Assembly: GCA_949738465.1 (NCBI GenBank)
Contig: CATJBQ010000126.1
Span: 1-62,709 of the forward strand
Direction: 5' to 3'
Source of the DNA: an uncultured Lachnospiraceae bacterium
GTDB taxonomy: Bacteria > Bacillota > Clostridia > Lachnospirales > Lachnospiraceae
Length of the DNA stretch: 62,709 nucleotides
Below the pieces are notes generated by a model. It searched no databases. It was not told the origin of the DNA and saw only the letters and a list, made by a program, of their open reading frames with translations. Of this stretch, positions 36,565 to 44,452 are shown piece by piece (the first letter of the stretch is position 1; each line of letters starts with the position of its first letter). Position numbers and translations under genes: made by a program.

Positions 36565-37179
36565 CTATTCCTCCTCTCCATAGCCTGACAGGAATTCCAC
36601 GTTGGCTTTTTCCACCTCCGACATGCCCGCCAGAACCGCGTTCATATCCCCGTTCCGTTCCGTGATGGCCTGATACCATTCCTTCTGGTCAAAATAAGCC
36701 TGGATCTCCGCGTTCTGAAACTGGTAGCCGTGCCGGGCATAAATCTCATTGATGATCATCTGGAACACATTTTTTCCGGTGGGCAGCCCTTCGTAAACAC
36801 CAGCTCGATAGGCTTCCACGTCCGCCTCGGTTAAGGGACGCTGGGCGCTGTAATCGCACAGATACGCTGCTTCTTCTCCTGCCGGCTGCTGGGGACCCGC
36901 GGCCGCCGGGTCCCCAGCTTCCGTCTGGGTCTGATCTGCCGCCGCCCCGCCCGGGGCCGTAATCACAAACGCGTCGATTCCCGCCGTCACCGTCTCATCT
37001 TCCCCGGTCTCCTGGGCGTTGTTCCCCAGGGGCGCAGGCCCCGCCGCCTCCCTGGTCTGGGACAGCTTCTCCGTGCCAAGCCCCATCCAGAGGGCTCCGC
37101 AGAGAACAACCCCTGCCAAAAGCAGTACCGCCAGGACAATGACCGCAATCAGATGCCCTGCATTTCCTTTTGTTTTCAT
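36565..37179 (-). CDS. YARHG-domain membrane-anchored protein
   Basis: A 204-residue protein with an N-terminal membrane segment (LIAVIVLAVLLLAGVVLCGALW), a 90-residue low-complexity Ala/Gly/Pro/Glu/Thr linker and a C-terminal YARHG domain: 'MIINEIYARHGYQFQNAEIQAYFDQKEWY'. YARHG domains are extracellular modules found in zinc-ribbon and peptidase-linked envelope proteins; their ligand is not established. Here it is a stand-alone version between the VirD4-like ATPase and the TcaA-like gene. Confidence 0.88.
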   Translation of the reverse strand: MKTKGNAGHLIAVIVLAVLLLAGVVLCGALWMGLGTEKLSQTREAAGPAPLGNNAQETGEDETVTAGIDAFVITAPGGAAADQTQTEAGDPAAAGPQQPAGEEAAYLCDYSAQRPLTEADVEAYRAGVYEGLPTGKNVFQMIINEIYARHGYQFQNAEIQAYFDQKEWYQAITERNGDMNAVLAGMSEVEKANVEFLSGYGEEE

Positions 37180-37197
37180 ACACTTACTCCTCCTGTG

Positions 37198-38490
37198 CTA
37201 ATATTTTTTAAACTGGAACACAAAGGGGGGCGTCCCCGGGAAACCGATAATGGCCTGTCCAAGGCCCAGCCTGGTAATATCCCAGTCCTCCACCACATTG
37301 GCGTCCCGGACACTTTCCATGATCCCGCGCCCCTGGACCGAAGCCATGTAGATCTCCTTTTTCCGGTTCACCCCATGAAGCTCCTTGATGTACTCCTTGG
37401 ATTTGCCGTCGTTGACCCGGAAGCAGACGGTGGTCAGAAAGCCGGACAGCAGGCTCCTGGCCCGGTTCTCCCCGTAATTTTCATAGACCTGGTCGATGTT
37501 CTGGATCCCGATCATGAATTTCACCCCAAGGCTCCTGCCAAAATTCACCGCATCGTCCACATGCTGCAGATTGGGAAGCAGGCTGAACTCATCCGTAATA
37601 AAATACACATTCCCCTCGCTCTTTTTCCTGCTTAAGGCCTCCTTCAGCGCCAGATCAAACAGCAGGCTGTAAATTGGCGAAAGCATATTGCCGATCCCCA
37701 GATCGTACTCGATGAAGACAAAGCGGGCTCCCTTGGCGCGCACGATGCCGCGCATGGACAGCGTTCCCTCCTTCTTAAAATTCCCCAGGAAAATCTCCCG
37801 CGACAACTGCTGCAGCTCCGAGATCACACCCTGGGTCTGGGGCGAACGGTCGTCAAAAATATAGGTGGCCATGGCCTTTAAATCCTCATGCTGCCCAAGC
37901 ATCTCCCGCAGCGCCGCCACCGGAACACCATCTAAAAACGCCCGCAGCATCTGATTGTCCGCCCTAAGCTCCTTGTTGCGGCAAAAATGGGTCAGAACCG
38001 CGGAAAAGAGGTCCTTGGCCGCATTGGGGAAAAACGGTTGGTTCGTCTTCTCTAACTTCTGTCGGAACAAGGCTTTGGAAATCTCCACAATGTTTTCTTC
38101 CATATGATCCTCCTGCCCGATCTCATGGAAAATGTTCCAATAGTCCGGCCCGTCTGGCCCTGTGGCCGTCTCGTCGTTGCTGATTACGATATCTCCCGGC
38201 CGGTAAAATTCCCGGTAAAAATCCCCCTTGGTATCAAATATTATCATGATATCTTCGCCGGTCATAAGCTTGCGTAGCTGTCCCAGTATCTGATTGAAAA
38301 CATTGGTTTTTCCCGTCCCGATGCCGCCCAGCAGCAGCATATGCCGGCTGAACAGGTTTTCGTCAAGGGGCACGTAGATTTCCCGTCCATTTTCGTCCAA
38401 CCCCGAAAAGGCGCACTTTGGCGCTTTGGTGGGATACAAAATCGGCGTCCAGTGCAGCTCGTTTCCATCAAAAACTTCTATTTTTTTCAA
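37198..38490 (-). CDS. Orphan VirD4/TraD-like (FtsK/HerA-superfamily) ATPase
   Basis: About 430 residues. A TTG start at 38490 is preferred, since AAAGGA lies 8 bases before it and the previous stop is 13 bases away; an in-frame ATG at 38532 would lie inside the previous gene. The first 40 residues (KKIEVFDGNELHWTPILYP) have no membrane segment. Walker A is LLLGGIGTGKTNVF (about residue 60) and Walker B is NVYFITDEFSLLP (about residue 300), followed by 'GVKFMIGIQNIDQV', the sensor/arginine-finger region of coupling proteins. Such ATPases normally pump DNA or protein with relaxase and mating-pair genes; none is nearby. It probably assembles as a hexamer. Confidence 0.85.
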   Translation of the reverse strand: MKKIEVFDGNELHWTPILYPTKAPKCAFSGLDENGREIYVPLDENLFSRHMLLLGGIGTGKTNVFNQILGQLRKLMTGEDIMIIFDTKGDFYREFYRPGDIVISNDETATGPDGPDYWNIFHEIGQEDHMEENIVEISKALFRQKLEKTNQPFFPNAAKDLFSAVLTHFCRNKELRADNQMLRAFLDGVPVAALREMLGQHEDLKAMATYIFDDRSPQTQGVISELQQLSREIFLGNFKKEGTLSMRGIVRAKGARFVFIEYDLGIGNMLSPIYSLLFDLALKEALSRKKSEGNVYFITDEFSLLPNLQHVDDAVNFGRSLGVKFMIGIQNIDQVYENYGENRARSLLSGFLTTVCFRVNDGKSKEYIKELHGVNRKKEIYMASVQGRGIMESVRDANVVEDWDITRLGLGQAIIGFPGTPPFVFQFKKY

Positions 38491-38503
38491 TTTATCATCC
38501 TTT

Positions 38504-39529
38504 CTAATAACCGTATCCGTTGTAATAATCATACTCCTGGGACTCCGCCTCCTGCTGGGCGGGAGTTTCCTTCACCACCGTATTGGTGGTCTTTGTCTCG
38601 GTAGCCGCCGACAGGGCCTTCTCCGTAACGGCCGCCTGCATGTTGAACATGGCCGCCATCAACACCTCCGCAGTCGTAGCCTTCTGGGAATCCACCTCGA
38701 TCCTGGTCTTGAAATTCAGCTTTTCGGTGGTTTCCGTCTGCTGGACCTCCTCATTCTCCGACACCTTCTCCGTTTTCTCCGTTCCCACCGTCTGCTTCAG
38801 CTTCACACCCTCCGAGGCCTTCACCCCCACCGTTCCCTCGGTCTTCTGGGTGGTTTCCTCCGTCTGGGTCTCCTGTCCCTTATCGTCCTGGCCCGTGGAC
38901 TGGCTGTGGCTCTGGGTGGTCTGTGCGCCCACCTCCACCGCCCCGGCGTTGACCTTGCCGCCCACAGTGGTGCTTTCCTGGCGGGACCCGTCCGTGCCGA
39001 TGGTATTGGAATGCTTCTGGCTGGTCTCCACTGAAAATTCCTCATTTCCCACCTTCGCAGAGCTTGAAATCTCGCTCCTTAAGGTAGCCTTCTTCCCGTC
39101 AAAGCCGGTGTCCACCGTCCCCTGCATGGTATTTTCAAAAATCCCCTGCTTCTGGGTCATCCCTGCGGTAACGCTGCTCTCATAGCCCTTTTTCGTACTG
39201 ATGGAGGAGGAATCCTTCACAAAAACCCTGGTATGGGCGTTATCGTCCCCAAACCGCATGGACTGCTCCGCTTCCTGCTTTAATTTCGTATCGCTGTCGG
39301 AAAATTCCACGCCCACAGTATCCTTCTTCGCTGCCTGGATTCTCTCCGCCACCTCCTGTTTCACAGAATCCTCAAGCTGCATGCTAAAGACGCCGGTATC
39401 TCCCGGCTTATAACTGCCGGTAATCTTCACCGTTTCCGTCGTATTCTTATCCGGCTGCTGGGTATAGCTCAGGTCACCCTTGACGGAATCCCCGTCAGTA
39501 CCGGTGGAAAAGTTCGCTGCATCTGCCAT
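38504..39529 (-). CDS. Unrecognised Thr/Glu/Gln/Lys-rich soluble protein
   Basis: A 341-residue protein I cannot assign. The start MADAANFSTGTDGD at 39529 is set by AAAGGAG. It has no signal peptide or membrane segment and almost no aromatic residues in the first 300 positions. Alternating short polar strands (GKKATLRSEISSSAKVGNEE, VGGKVNAGAVEVGAQTTQSH) suggest an extended beta-repeat or fibre-like fold. The C-terminus differs: a short helix-like segment (AEVLMAAMFNMQAAVTEKAL) and a Tyr-rich end (YDYYNGYGY). It sits directly before the VirD4-like ATPase gene, 13 bases apart, so it could be that ATPase's substrate or partner; this is inference only. Confidence 0.8.
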   Translation of the reverse strand: MADAANFSTGTDGDSVKGDLSYTQQPDKNTTETVKITGSYKPGDTGVFSMQLEDSVKQEVAERIQAAKKDTVGVEFSDSDTKLKQEAEQSMRFGDDNAHTRVFVKDSSSISTKKGYESSVTAGMTQKQGIFENTMQGTVDTGFDGKKATLRSEISSSAKVGNEEFSVETSQKHSNTIGTDGSRQESTTVGGKVNAGAVEVGAQTTQSHSQSTGQDDKGQETQTEETTQKTEGTVGVKASEGVKLKQTVGTEKTEKVSENEEVQQTETTEKLNFKTRIEVDSQKATTAEVLMAAMFNMQAAVTEKALSAATETKTTNTVVKETPAQQEAESQEYDYYNGYGY

Positions 39530-39636
39530 ACTTGTGGCTCCTTTCGTTTTATCATTGTAATGGAAAAACCGGGACTCTCCAACCACTCCTCTCCAGTCGG
39601 AACAATCCCGGCATTTTCCTGTTCAAAGCTCCTTCC

Positions 39637-40695
39637 CTATTTCTGCTGCCACTTCTCGATCCCAAAATCACCCAGCTTCTGGATATCGTTAATCATAGCG
39701 TTGATCTCCCGGATACACCGCTCCGCGTCCTCCTCCGGAAGGATCTCCGCATAGCCCGTATGATCGTCCTTTTCCCCGCTGTTCCAAAAGCCCACGCTGC
39801 GTTTGCGGCGCTTGATATCAATGGCCTCCGTGGCGGACTTTGTCTTGATCAGCAGCACCAGATTGGGCCGGATCACATACACCACCAATGTAAATATCGT
39901 AATCACCAGGGAGAAAAATCCCAAAAACCACAAAAATCCGCCCCAGAATCTGGACCAGTAACGGGCAAGTGCCCCCACCATAAGCAGGGGGAGCAGGGAC
40001 GCGCCCTCACAGAGCAGCTTCAGAAGCCACTTCTTCTTCACCAGGAAAAAAGGCACGCAGCCCGCAAGTCCAAACAGTATCGCCAGCATCACCGGGCCCA
40101 CAATCCTGCCCCGCACCATGGAATCGTAGCAGGTGACATTGATCATCCACATCAGGACCCCTCCGCCAAACAAAACCACAATCAGACCGATCAAAAGATC
40201 CCACAGATTCACCACATACTCTCTCCTGGCCTCAATTCCCGCCAGCTCGTCGATGGCAAACTCATGCTGCAGAGTAGTCCGCCCCGCCACGCAGCGCCCC
40301 GGCGCCCGGAAAATCACCCGCTTGTTGGTCACCTGGATCCGGCCGATGGCCTTGGTATAAGGGATTCCCAGAATCCGGTTGCGCAGGGTGGCCACGGTAT
40401 ACTGCTTCACATGGACCTCGCCCTCATTGGCCCTGACACAGTCCGGTACGATCCGTTTCCCCTTCTCAAAGGCATCGATCTTGTTCAGTTCCTCATCGCC
40501 AAGCCCCATCCGGTTCTTCATGGACTCCAGGAAGCCTGCCGCCGCCTGCTTGTCAATGGGCGTCGAAAAGCCTGTTCCTCCCTGCCTGTCATCCAGAAAG
40601 CCTGGCCCGGCGTTATCGCCGCTGGCCCCGCCCTGGCAGTTACAGACCTCTCCCTCTGCCAACGGCCTCCCACAACGTGTACAAAATTTTGCCAT
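39637..40695 (-). CDS. Zinc-ribbon multi-pass membrane protein with PH-like region
   Basis: A 352-residue protein, first gene of the operon. Residues 1-20 are a short zinc ribbon (FCTRCGRPLAEGEVCNCQG). Residues about 85-140 ('VKQYTVATLRNRILGIPYTKAIGRIQVTNKRVIFRAPG') look like a bacterial PH-type domain. Four to five membrane segments follow, and the C-terminus (KTKSATEAIDIKRRKRS...EILPEEDAERCIREIN) resembles the end of a second PH-like domain. Its role may be sensing or anchoring at the membrane; no enzyme motif was seen. It starts 66 bases after a perfect consensus promoter. Confidence 0.8.
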   Translation of the reverse strand: MAKFCTRCGRPLAEGEVCNCQGGASGDNAGPGFLDDRQGGTGFSTPIDKQAAAGFLESMKNRMGLGDEELNKIDAFEKGKRIVPDCVRANEGEVHVKQYTVATLRNRILGIPYTKAIGRIQVTNKRVIFRAPGRCVAGRTTLQHEFAIDELAGIEARREYVVNLWDLLIGLIVVLFGGGVLMWMINVTCYDSMVRGRIVGPVMLAILFGLAGCVPFFLVKKKWLLKLLCEGASLLPLLMVGALARYWSRFWGGFLWFLGFFSLVITIFTLVVYVIRPNLVLLIKTKSATEAIDIKRRKRSVGFWNSGEKDDHTGYAEILPEEDAERCIREINAMINDIQKLGDFGIEKWQQK

Positions 40696-40761
40696 CTCTC
40701 ATTCCCCTTCTCTTGTATGAAAAATATGTAAAAATTATTAAGAAATTATAAAACTATTTTT

Positions 40762-40790
40762 ATTATAGAAAATACCCCCTGTCTTGTCAA
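40762..40790 (-). promoter_or_regulatory. Perfect sigma-A promoter of the zinc-ribbon/VirD4-like operon
   Basis: On the minus strand TTGACA (40790-40785), 17 bases, TATAAT (40767-40762). Both boxes and the spacing are exact consensus, so strong constitutive transcription is expected unless a repressor acts. No operator palindrome was seen. Confidence 0.85.
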
Positions 40791-40834
40791 TGTTTTTGAC
40801 GGAATCAGAAATTCGGAATTTCTCCCGGAAGCTA

Positions 40835-40863
40835 TTGAGAATAAAAAGAAAAAAGTGTATACT
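40835..40863 (+). promoter_or_regulatory. Promoter of the conserved unknown gene at 40888
   Basis: TTGAGA (40835-40840), 17 bases, TATACT (40858-40863). The start codon is only 24 bases downstream, with GGAGGAAGAGG in between. The -35 boxes of this and the minus-strand promoter are 44 bases apart, so a factor binding between them could affect both. Confidence 0.65.
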
Positions 40864-40887
40864 GATGGGAGGAAGAGGTGAAAAGCA

Positions 40888-41631
40888 ATGAGGATTACCG
40901 ACATCCCGCCTGGCAGGGATCAGCAAGCGATACCGCCCGGGAGCGCCAGAAGGCCGGAACGGGCCATCCACGGAAGCCGGGACGATACTATCTCCAAAAA
41001 CAGCGCCCACGCCCTCAAAAAGCCCGGTACGCTGCGCCGTAAAAAATTAAACTACAATTCCCGGGAGATCCGTTCCTCCCTGGTACGGGCTGTTCGCTCC
41101 CAGACCGCCGGCCTGGTCCTAAACACCGCCAAGAGCAAGCTGGTAAGCCTCCTGAAATGCAAGGGATGCGGCATGTACAATGAGAACGAGCTCAATGCCG
41201 CCATCGGCCATGCCCGGCGCATGGTACGCTGCGCCAAATTGAAGCTTCGCAACCTTACCATGGAAGAACAGCAGCAGCTACGAAACGAAAAGGCCGCGGA
41301 ACGGGAATCCGGCGATCCCGGCATGGAAGAACTGCAAAAAGCCATGCGGATCAAGCAGCGAAAGCTTGCGCTGGAACAAAAGCGGCGGATACACCGGAAT
41401 CTGGAATACGCCAGAATGAACCAGGCGGACGAGGAATTCAGAAGCAGACAGGCACGGGAACAGAGGGACGAAAAAGCCACCAGCGCAGATGTTATGGATC
41501 CCGCGGAACCATCTTTGGATCCAGTCTTTTCCGCCGCTCCCATAAGCGGCTCCGGTATAGATATAAGCGGCTCCGGTGCAGATACTGCTCTGGCCGGCGC
41601 TGCCGGGGGATCCATCGATATCGGGCTATAG
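40888..41631 (+). CDS. Conserved uncharacterised basic/coiled-coil protein
   Basis: A 247-residue protein I cannot assign. Residues 50-125 form a basic, Cys-containing block: 'KLNYNSREIRSSLVRAVRSQTAGLVLNTAKSKLVSLLKCKGCGMYNENELNAAIGHARRMVRCAKLKL'. From my memory of the family, this block recurs in Lachnospiraceae proteins of unknown role. It is followed by an Arg/Glu/Gln-rich helical segment (about 130-205), likely a coiled coil, and a Gly/Ser-rich tail (PISGSGIDISGSGADTAL). No membrane segment. It is divergent from the zinc-ribbon operon and 48 bases before the exonuclease gene. Confidence 0.78.
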   Translation: MRITDIPPGRDQQAIPPGSARRPERAIHGSRDDTISKNSAHALKKPGTLRRKKLNYNSREIRSSLVRAVRSQTAGLVLNTAKSKLVSLLKCKGCGMYNENELNAAIGHARRMVRCAKLKLRNLTMEEQQQLRNEKAAERESGDPGMEELQKAMRIKQRKLALEQKRRIHRNLEYARMNQADEEFRSRQAREQRDEKATSADVMDPAEPSLDPVFSAAPISGSGIDISGSGADTALAGAAGGSIDIGL

Positions 41632-41679
41632 CATCACAGGCCGGCAAAATCATTTTCAGAGAAATCAAGGAGCATACCA

Positions 41680-42363
41680 ATGAAAAAAACAAGCGGAAAA
41701 CGTTTCAGCCAATACATCGACAGCTATGTGGTCTTCGACCTGGAGACCACCGGCGTCCGTCCGGACCTGGACGAAATCATCGAGATCTCCGCCATCCGGG
41801 TGAAAAACCACCAGACCGAAGCGGAATTCACCACCCTGGTAAATCCCCACAGGCCCATTCCAAAGGCCGCATCGGCCGTCAACCACATCACCGACGAGAT
41901 GGTGAAGGACGCCCCGCCCCTTTCCGATGTGATGGAAGACTTTCTGGCCTTCATCGGGGACGAAGTCCTGGTGGGCCACAACATACATAGCTTTGACATG
42001 CATTTTATCCACAACGCCTCTATGTCCCTGTACGGTTCTAAGATTCCAAACGACTACATCGACACCCTGTATATGGCCAGGCAGTGCCTGCCACAGCTTT
42101 CCCACCACAAGCTGACGGATCTGGCAGAGCATTTCCATATCAGCGCCAGGGGCGCCCACCGGGCGCTCAACGACTGCCGGATGAACCAGAAATGCTACGA
42201 GGAGCTGGGAAAGCTCCTGGCTGTCAAAACTCCGGAAAACAGTGTGCAGCCGGAGGTCTGCTGCCCTTCCTGCGGCGCGCCCATGGTCCGGCGAAAAGGA
42301 AAATTCGGGGAGTTCTACGGCTGCAGTGATTTTCCACGCTGCCGCGGGACCCGCAGAATATAG
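41680..42363 (+). CDS. DnaQ-like 3'-5' exonuclease with C-terminal topoisomerase-type zinc ribbon
   Basis: A 227-residue DEDDh exonuclease. ExoI is YVVFDLETTGVRPDLDEIIE (residues about 16-35, catalytic D and E), ExoII GHNIHSFDMHFI (about 103), ExoIII HRALNDCRMN (about 165, catalytic H and D). The last 35 residues are a four-Cys ribbon, 'CPSCGAPMVRRKGKFGEFYGCSDFPRC', of the zf-C4_Topoisom type that binds single-stranded DNA in topoisomerase I. The fusion suggests an enzyme trimming or repairing single-stranded DNA ends. It lacks the pol III alpha partner features of replicative epsilon. Confidence 0.92.
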   Translation: MKKTSGKRFSQYIDSYVVFDLETTGVRPDLDEIIEISAIRVKNHQTEAEFTTLVNPHRPIPKAASAVNHITDEMVKDAPPLSDVMEDFLAFIGDEVLVGHNIHSFDMHFIHNASMSLYGSKIPNDYIDTLYMARQCLPQLSHHKLTDLAEHFHISARGAHRALNDCRMNQKCYEELGKLLAVKTPENSVQPEVCCPSCGAPMVRRKGKFGEFYGCSDFPRCRGTRRI

Positions 42364-42366
42364 GAT

Positions 42367-42447
42367 GCGCTGTGCCTGGCTTCGCTAAGGGCCAGGTATG
42401 CATCGCACGTATGCGACTGCAATACGGTCGCTTAGTGCTCATAGCAA
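42367..42447 (+). repeat. 81-bp direct repeat, copy 1
   Basis: Starts GCGCTGTGCCTGG and ends CTCATAGCAA. It differs from copy 2 at three positions. It can fold on itself: CCTGGC pairs with GCCAGG, and TCGCA pairs with TGCGA. Confidence 0.92.
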
Positions 42448-42470
42448 TACCTGGCTACTAACCTCAGCCA

Positions 42471-42551
42471 GCGCTGTGCTTGGCTTCGCTAAGGGCCAGG
42501 TATGCATCGCACGTATGCGACCGCAATACGATCGCTTAGTGCTCATAGCAA
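42471..42551 (+). repeat. 81-bp direct repeat, copy 2
   Basis: Copy 2 lies 104 bp after copy 1 and ends one base into the AAGGAGG ribosome site of the VOC gene. The 23 bases between copies repeat the CCTGGCT...CAGCCA theme. It probably sits in the leader of the VOC mRNA and may be a mobile or regulatory structured element. Confidence 0.92.
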
Positions 42552-42567
42552 AGGAGGATTTATCACT

Positions 42568-43020
42568 ATGGCAACAACAAGAATGTTCCACTTATTCCTG
42601 GCGGTTTCCGACCTGAACCGCTCCATTGCGTTCTACACGAAGGCGTTCGAGGGAGCTCATATGCTTTACGAGTTCACCATCGACGGCTTCAATATCTGTA
42701 TGTTCAGTCTGGGGAACGGCATTGTACTGGAGATGCTGGAAAAGCCGGATCTGGACAAGGGCGATGGCAAATGGGAGCATATCGCTCTGGAATGTGACGA
42801 CATCGACGCCCAATACCAGCGTCTGATGGATGCCGGAGCCACCGTGAAGATGCCCTTAGAGCATACCACCGTTTTAAAGGGCCGCAACGGTTATCCCGAT
42901 ACCGAATGCTGCGGCGTCCATGTCTGGGGGCCGGATCACGAGGAGATTGAGCTGTGCCAGCACAGAGGACACTGGGGCTGGGAACAGCCCGGCACCAGTT
43001 GCCCGCCCTGGAGGGAATAG
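42568..43020 (+). CDS. VOC-superfamily (glyoxalase/bleomycin-resistance-like) protein
   Basis: A 150-residue protein with the VOC pattern 'MFHLFLAVSDLNRSIAFYTKAFEG', 'FNICMFSLGNGIVLEMLE', 'WEHIALECDDIDAQYQRLMDAGA' and 'VHVWGPDHEEIELCQH'. The last block holds the conserved Glu of the metal site. The start is fixed by AAGGAGG 10 bases before the ATG. Family members include lactoylglutathione lyase and ring-cleaving dioxygenase relatives; the substrate here is unknown. A C-terminal tail (GHWGWEQPGTSCPPWRE) is longer than usual. Confidence 0.88.
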   Translation: MATTRMFHLFLAVSDLNRSIAFYTKAFEGAHMLYEFTIDGFNICMFSLGNGIVLEMLEKPDLDKGDGKWEHIALECDDIDAQYQRLMDAGATVKMPLEHTTVLKGRNGYPDTECCGVHVWGPDHEEIELCQHRGHWGWEQPGTSCPPWRE

Positions 43021-43090
43021 CGGCCGGGCATCGACGGGCAGCAGACATCGCCCAAGGATAGCGGCCGGGCGCAGATCATCGCCCAGGGAG
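43017..43090. repeat. Imperfect direct repeat between the VOC and thiN genes
   Basis: ATAGCGGCCGGGC followed by CATCGCCCA occurs twice (from about 43017 and 43057) in the short convergent gap. The first copy includes the VOC stop codon. No terminator with a U-tract was seen here. Confidence 0.5.
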
Positions 43091-43094
43091 ACGT

Positions 43095-43763
43095 TCAGAG
43101 GCTGTCCCTGGCCTCCACCAGCACCAGGATCCCGCTTTTCAGGGAAATAACGCCCACATCCTCCCGGATCTCGTTGCTGATTCCGCTGACCGGGGAAGCC
43201 CCTTCCACAAAATAACCGCTCATGGTATGGTTTGTCAAGGGGTACTTAAACCCTGTCAGCGTGATTCCCGTCACCTGGGGCGTAAAAGGAATCAGAGACA
43301 CGAATTTTCCGAACTGATGTTCTCGCAAAATCCGTGTCTCCCTGTTGATCAGGCGGATCCGGTTGTAAGGATCTGCCATCAGCCCCCGGACACCCTCCCT
43401 AAGGCAGATTCCCAGAAGCTGGAGATTTCCCAGCACATGATCGATACGGCTTCCTGTCCCTCCCAGAAAATGAATCTCCTCACAGCCCGCCTCCAGCGCC
43501 ATTTTCAAGGCATGCTGGCTGTCGGTATCATCCTTCACAGGATTTAAAAGTTCAAGATCCGGCCGCTCCCTCCGATACCGCTCCAGTACCCGGAGCTTCA
43601 CCGAATCAAAATCCCCCACAATATAATCCGGACGGATTCCGGTACGGTCAAAAAACTCCAGACCGCGGTCCACCGCATATAATACCTCCAGTTTTTGTTC
43701 CCTGATATAATGCAAGGTGAATCCGTCTTCCACGAATCCACCCGCTACAATGCCTGCTTTCAT
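43095..43763 (-). CDS. thiN: Thiamine pyrophosphokinase
   Basis: A 222-residue cytoplasmic enzyme that transfers pyrophosphate from ATP to thiamine to give TPP. Signatures: 'YAVDRGLEFFDRTGIRPDYIVGDFDSV', 'VKDDTDSQHALKMALEAG' and 'FLGGTGSRIDHVLGNLQLL' (nucleotide/thiamine binding), then the C-terminal beta domain 'GKFVSLIPFTPQVTGITLTGFKYPL'. It overlaps the rpe gene by 4 bases, as in the conserved Bacillota gene cluster, where thiN is last. Confidence 0.96.
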   Translation of the reverse strand: MKAGIVAGGFVEDGFTLHYIREQKLEVLYAVDRGLEFFDRTGIRPDYIVGDFDSVKLRVLERYRRERPDLELLNPVKDDTDSQHALKMALEAGCEEIHFLGGTGSRIDHVLGNLQLLGICLREGVRGLMADPYNRIRLINRETRILREHQFGKFVSLIPFTPQVTGITLTGFKYPLTNHTMSGYFVEGASPVSGISNEIREDVGVISLKSGILVLVEARDSL

Positions 43764-44449
43764 TTTCGTTCCTCATTTTCCGGTACAGAAGCTTTGATTC
43801 CCCACATCTTCCCCAAAAACGCCCTCACATTCTCCTCAATGATGCCGTTAAACACCGCGCTGCCCGCCACAATCACATTGGCTCCCGCCGCAAGCACATC
43901 TTCCACGTTGTCCAGGGTGATACCGCCGTCCACCTCGATATCCATATCAAGGCCACGTTCCTCCACAATTCTACGCAAAGCGCGGATTTTATCCATACAA
44001 AAAGGAATGAACTTCTGGCCGCCAAAACCGGGATTCACGGTCATCAGAAGCACCATATCCAGCTTAGGCAGAATGTATTCCAGACAACTCAGATCCGTGG
44101 CGGGATTTAGGGCGACGCCCACCCGTTTTCCCAGATCCCGGACAGCCTCAATCGTCCGGTCCAGGTGGGTACAGGCTTCCGCATGGACGGTCAGAAGATC
44201 GGCCCCGGCAGCGGCAAACTCTTTGATGTAACGCACCGGTTCCTCGATCATCAGATGAACATCGAAAATCCGGCCGCTTACCGGACGGATGGACCGAATC
44301 ACCGGAGGGCCGAAGCTGATGCTGGGGACAAAGGCCCCGTCCATCACGTCGATATGTACATAGGGGGCGCCGGCCGCATCCAGCTTACGGACCTGCTCCC
44401 CAAGTACCGCAAAATCTGCGGAAAGGATGGATGGCGCTAAATAGTTCAT
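43760..44449 (-). CDS. rpe: Ribulose-phosphate 3-epimerase
   Basis: A 229-residue TIM barrel interconverting ribulose 5-phosphate and xylulose 5-phosphate. Visible active-site blocks: 'LAPSILSADFAVLGEQVR', 'HIDVMDGAFVPSISFGPPVI' (metal His and Asp), 'TVHAEACTHL', 'MTVNPGFGGQKFIP' and 'VDGGITLDNV' with phosphate binding at 'VAGSAVF'. It follows rsgA by 3 bases. Confidence 0.97.
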   Translation of the reverse strand: MNYLAPSILSADFAVLGEQVRKLDAAGAPYVHIDVMDGAFVPSISFGPPVIRSIRPVSGRIFDVHLMIEEPVRYIKEFAAAGADLLTVHAEACTHLDRTIEAVRDLGKRVGVALNPATDLSCLEYILPKLDMVLLMTVNPGFGGQKFIPFCMDKIRALRRIVEERGLDMDIEVDGGITLDNVEDVLAAGANVIVAGSAVFNGIIEENVRAFLGKMWGIKASVPENEERK

Positions 44450-44452
44450 ATT

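Noticed and set aside
37198-38490. Conjugative element or integrated ICE suggested by the VirD4-like ATPase
   Set aside because: No relaxase, VirB4/VirB6-like pore protein, integrase, att site or mobile-type gene content was seen around it.
42398-42616. Small frames encoding a repeated MHRTYATAIRSLSAHS peptide
   Set aside because: They come from the two 81-bp direct repeats, lack ribosome sites and overlap the true VOC start.
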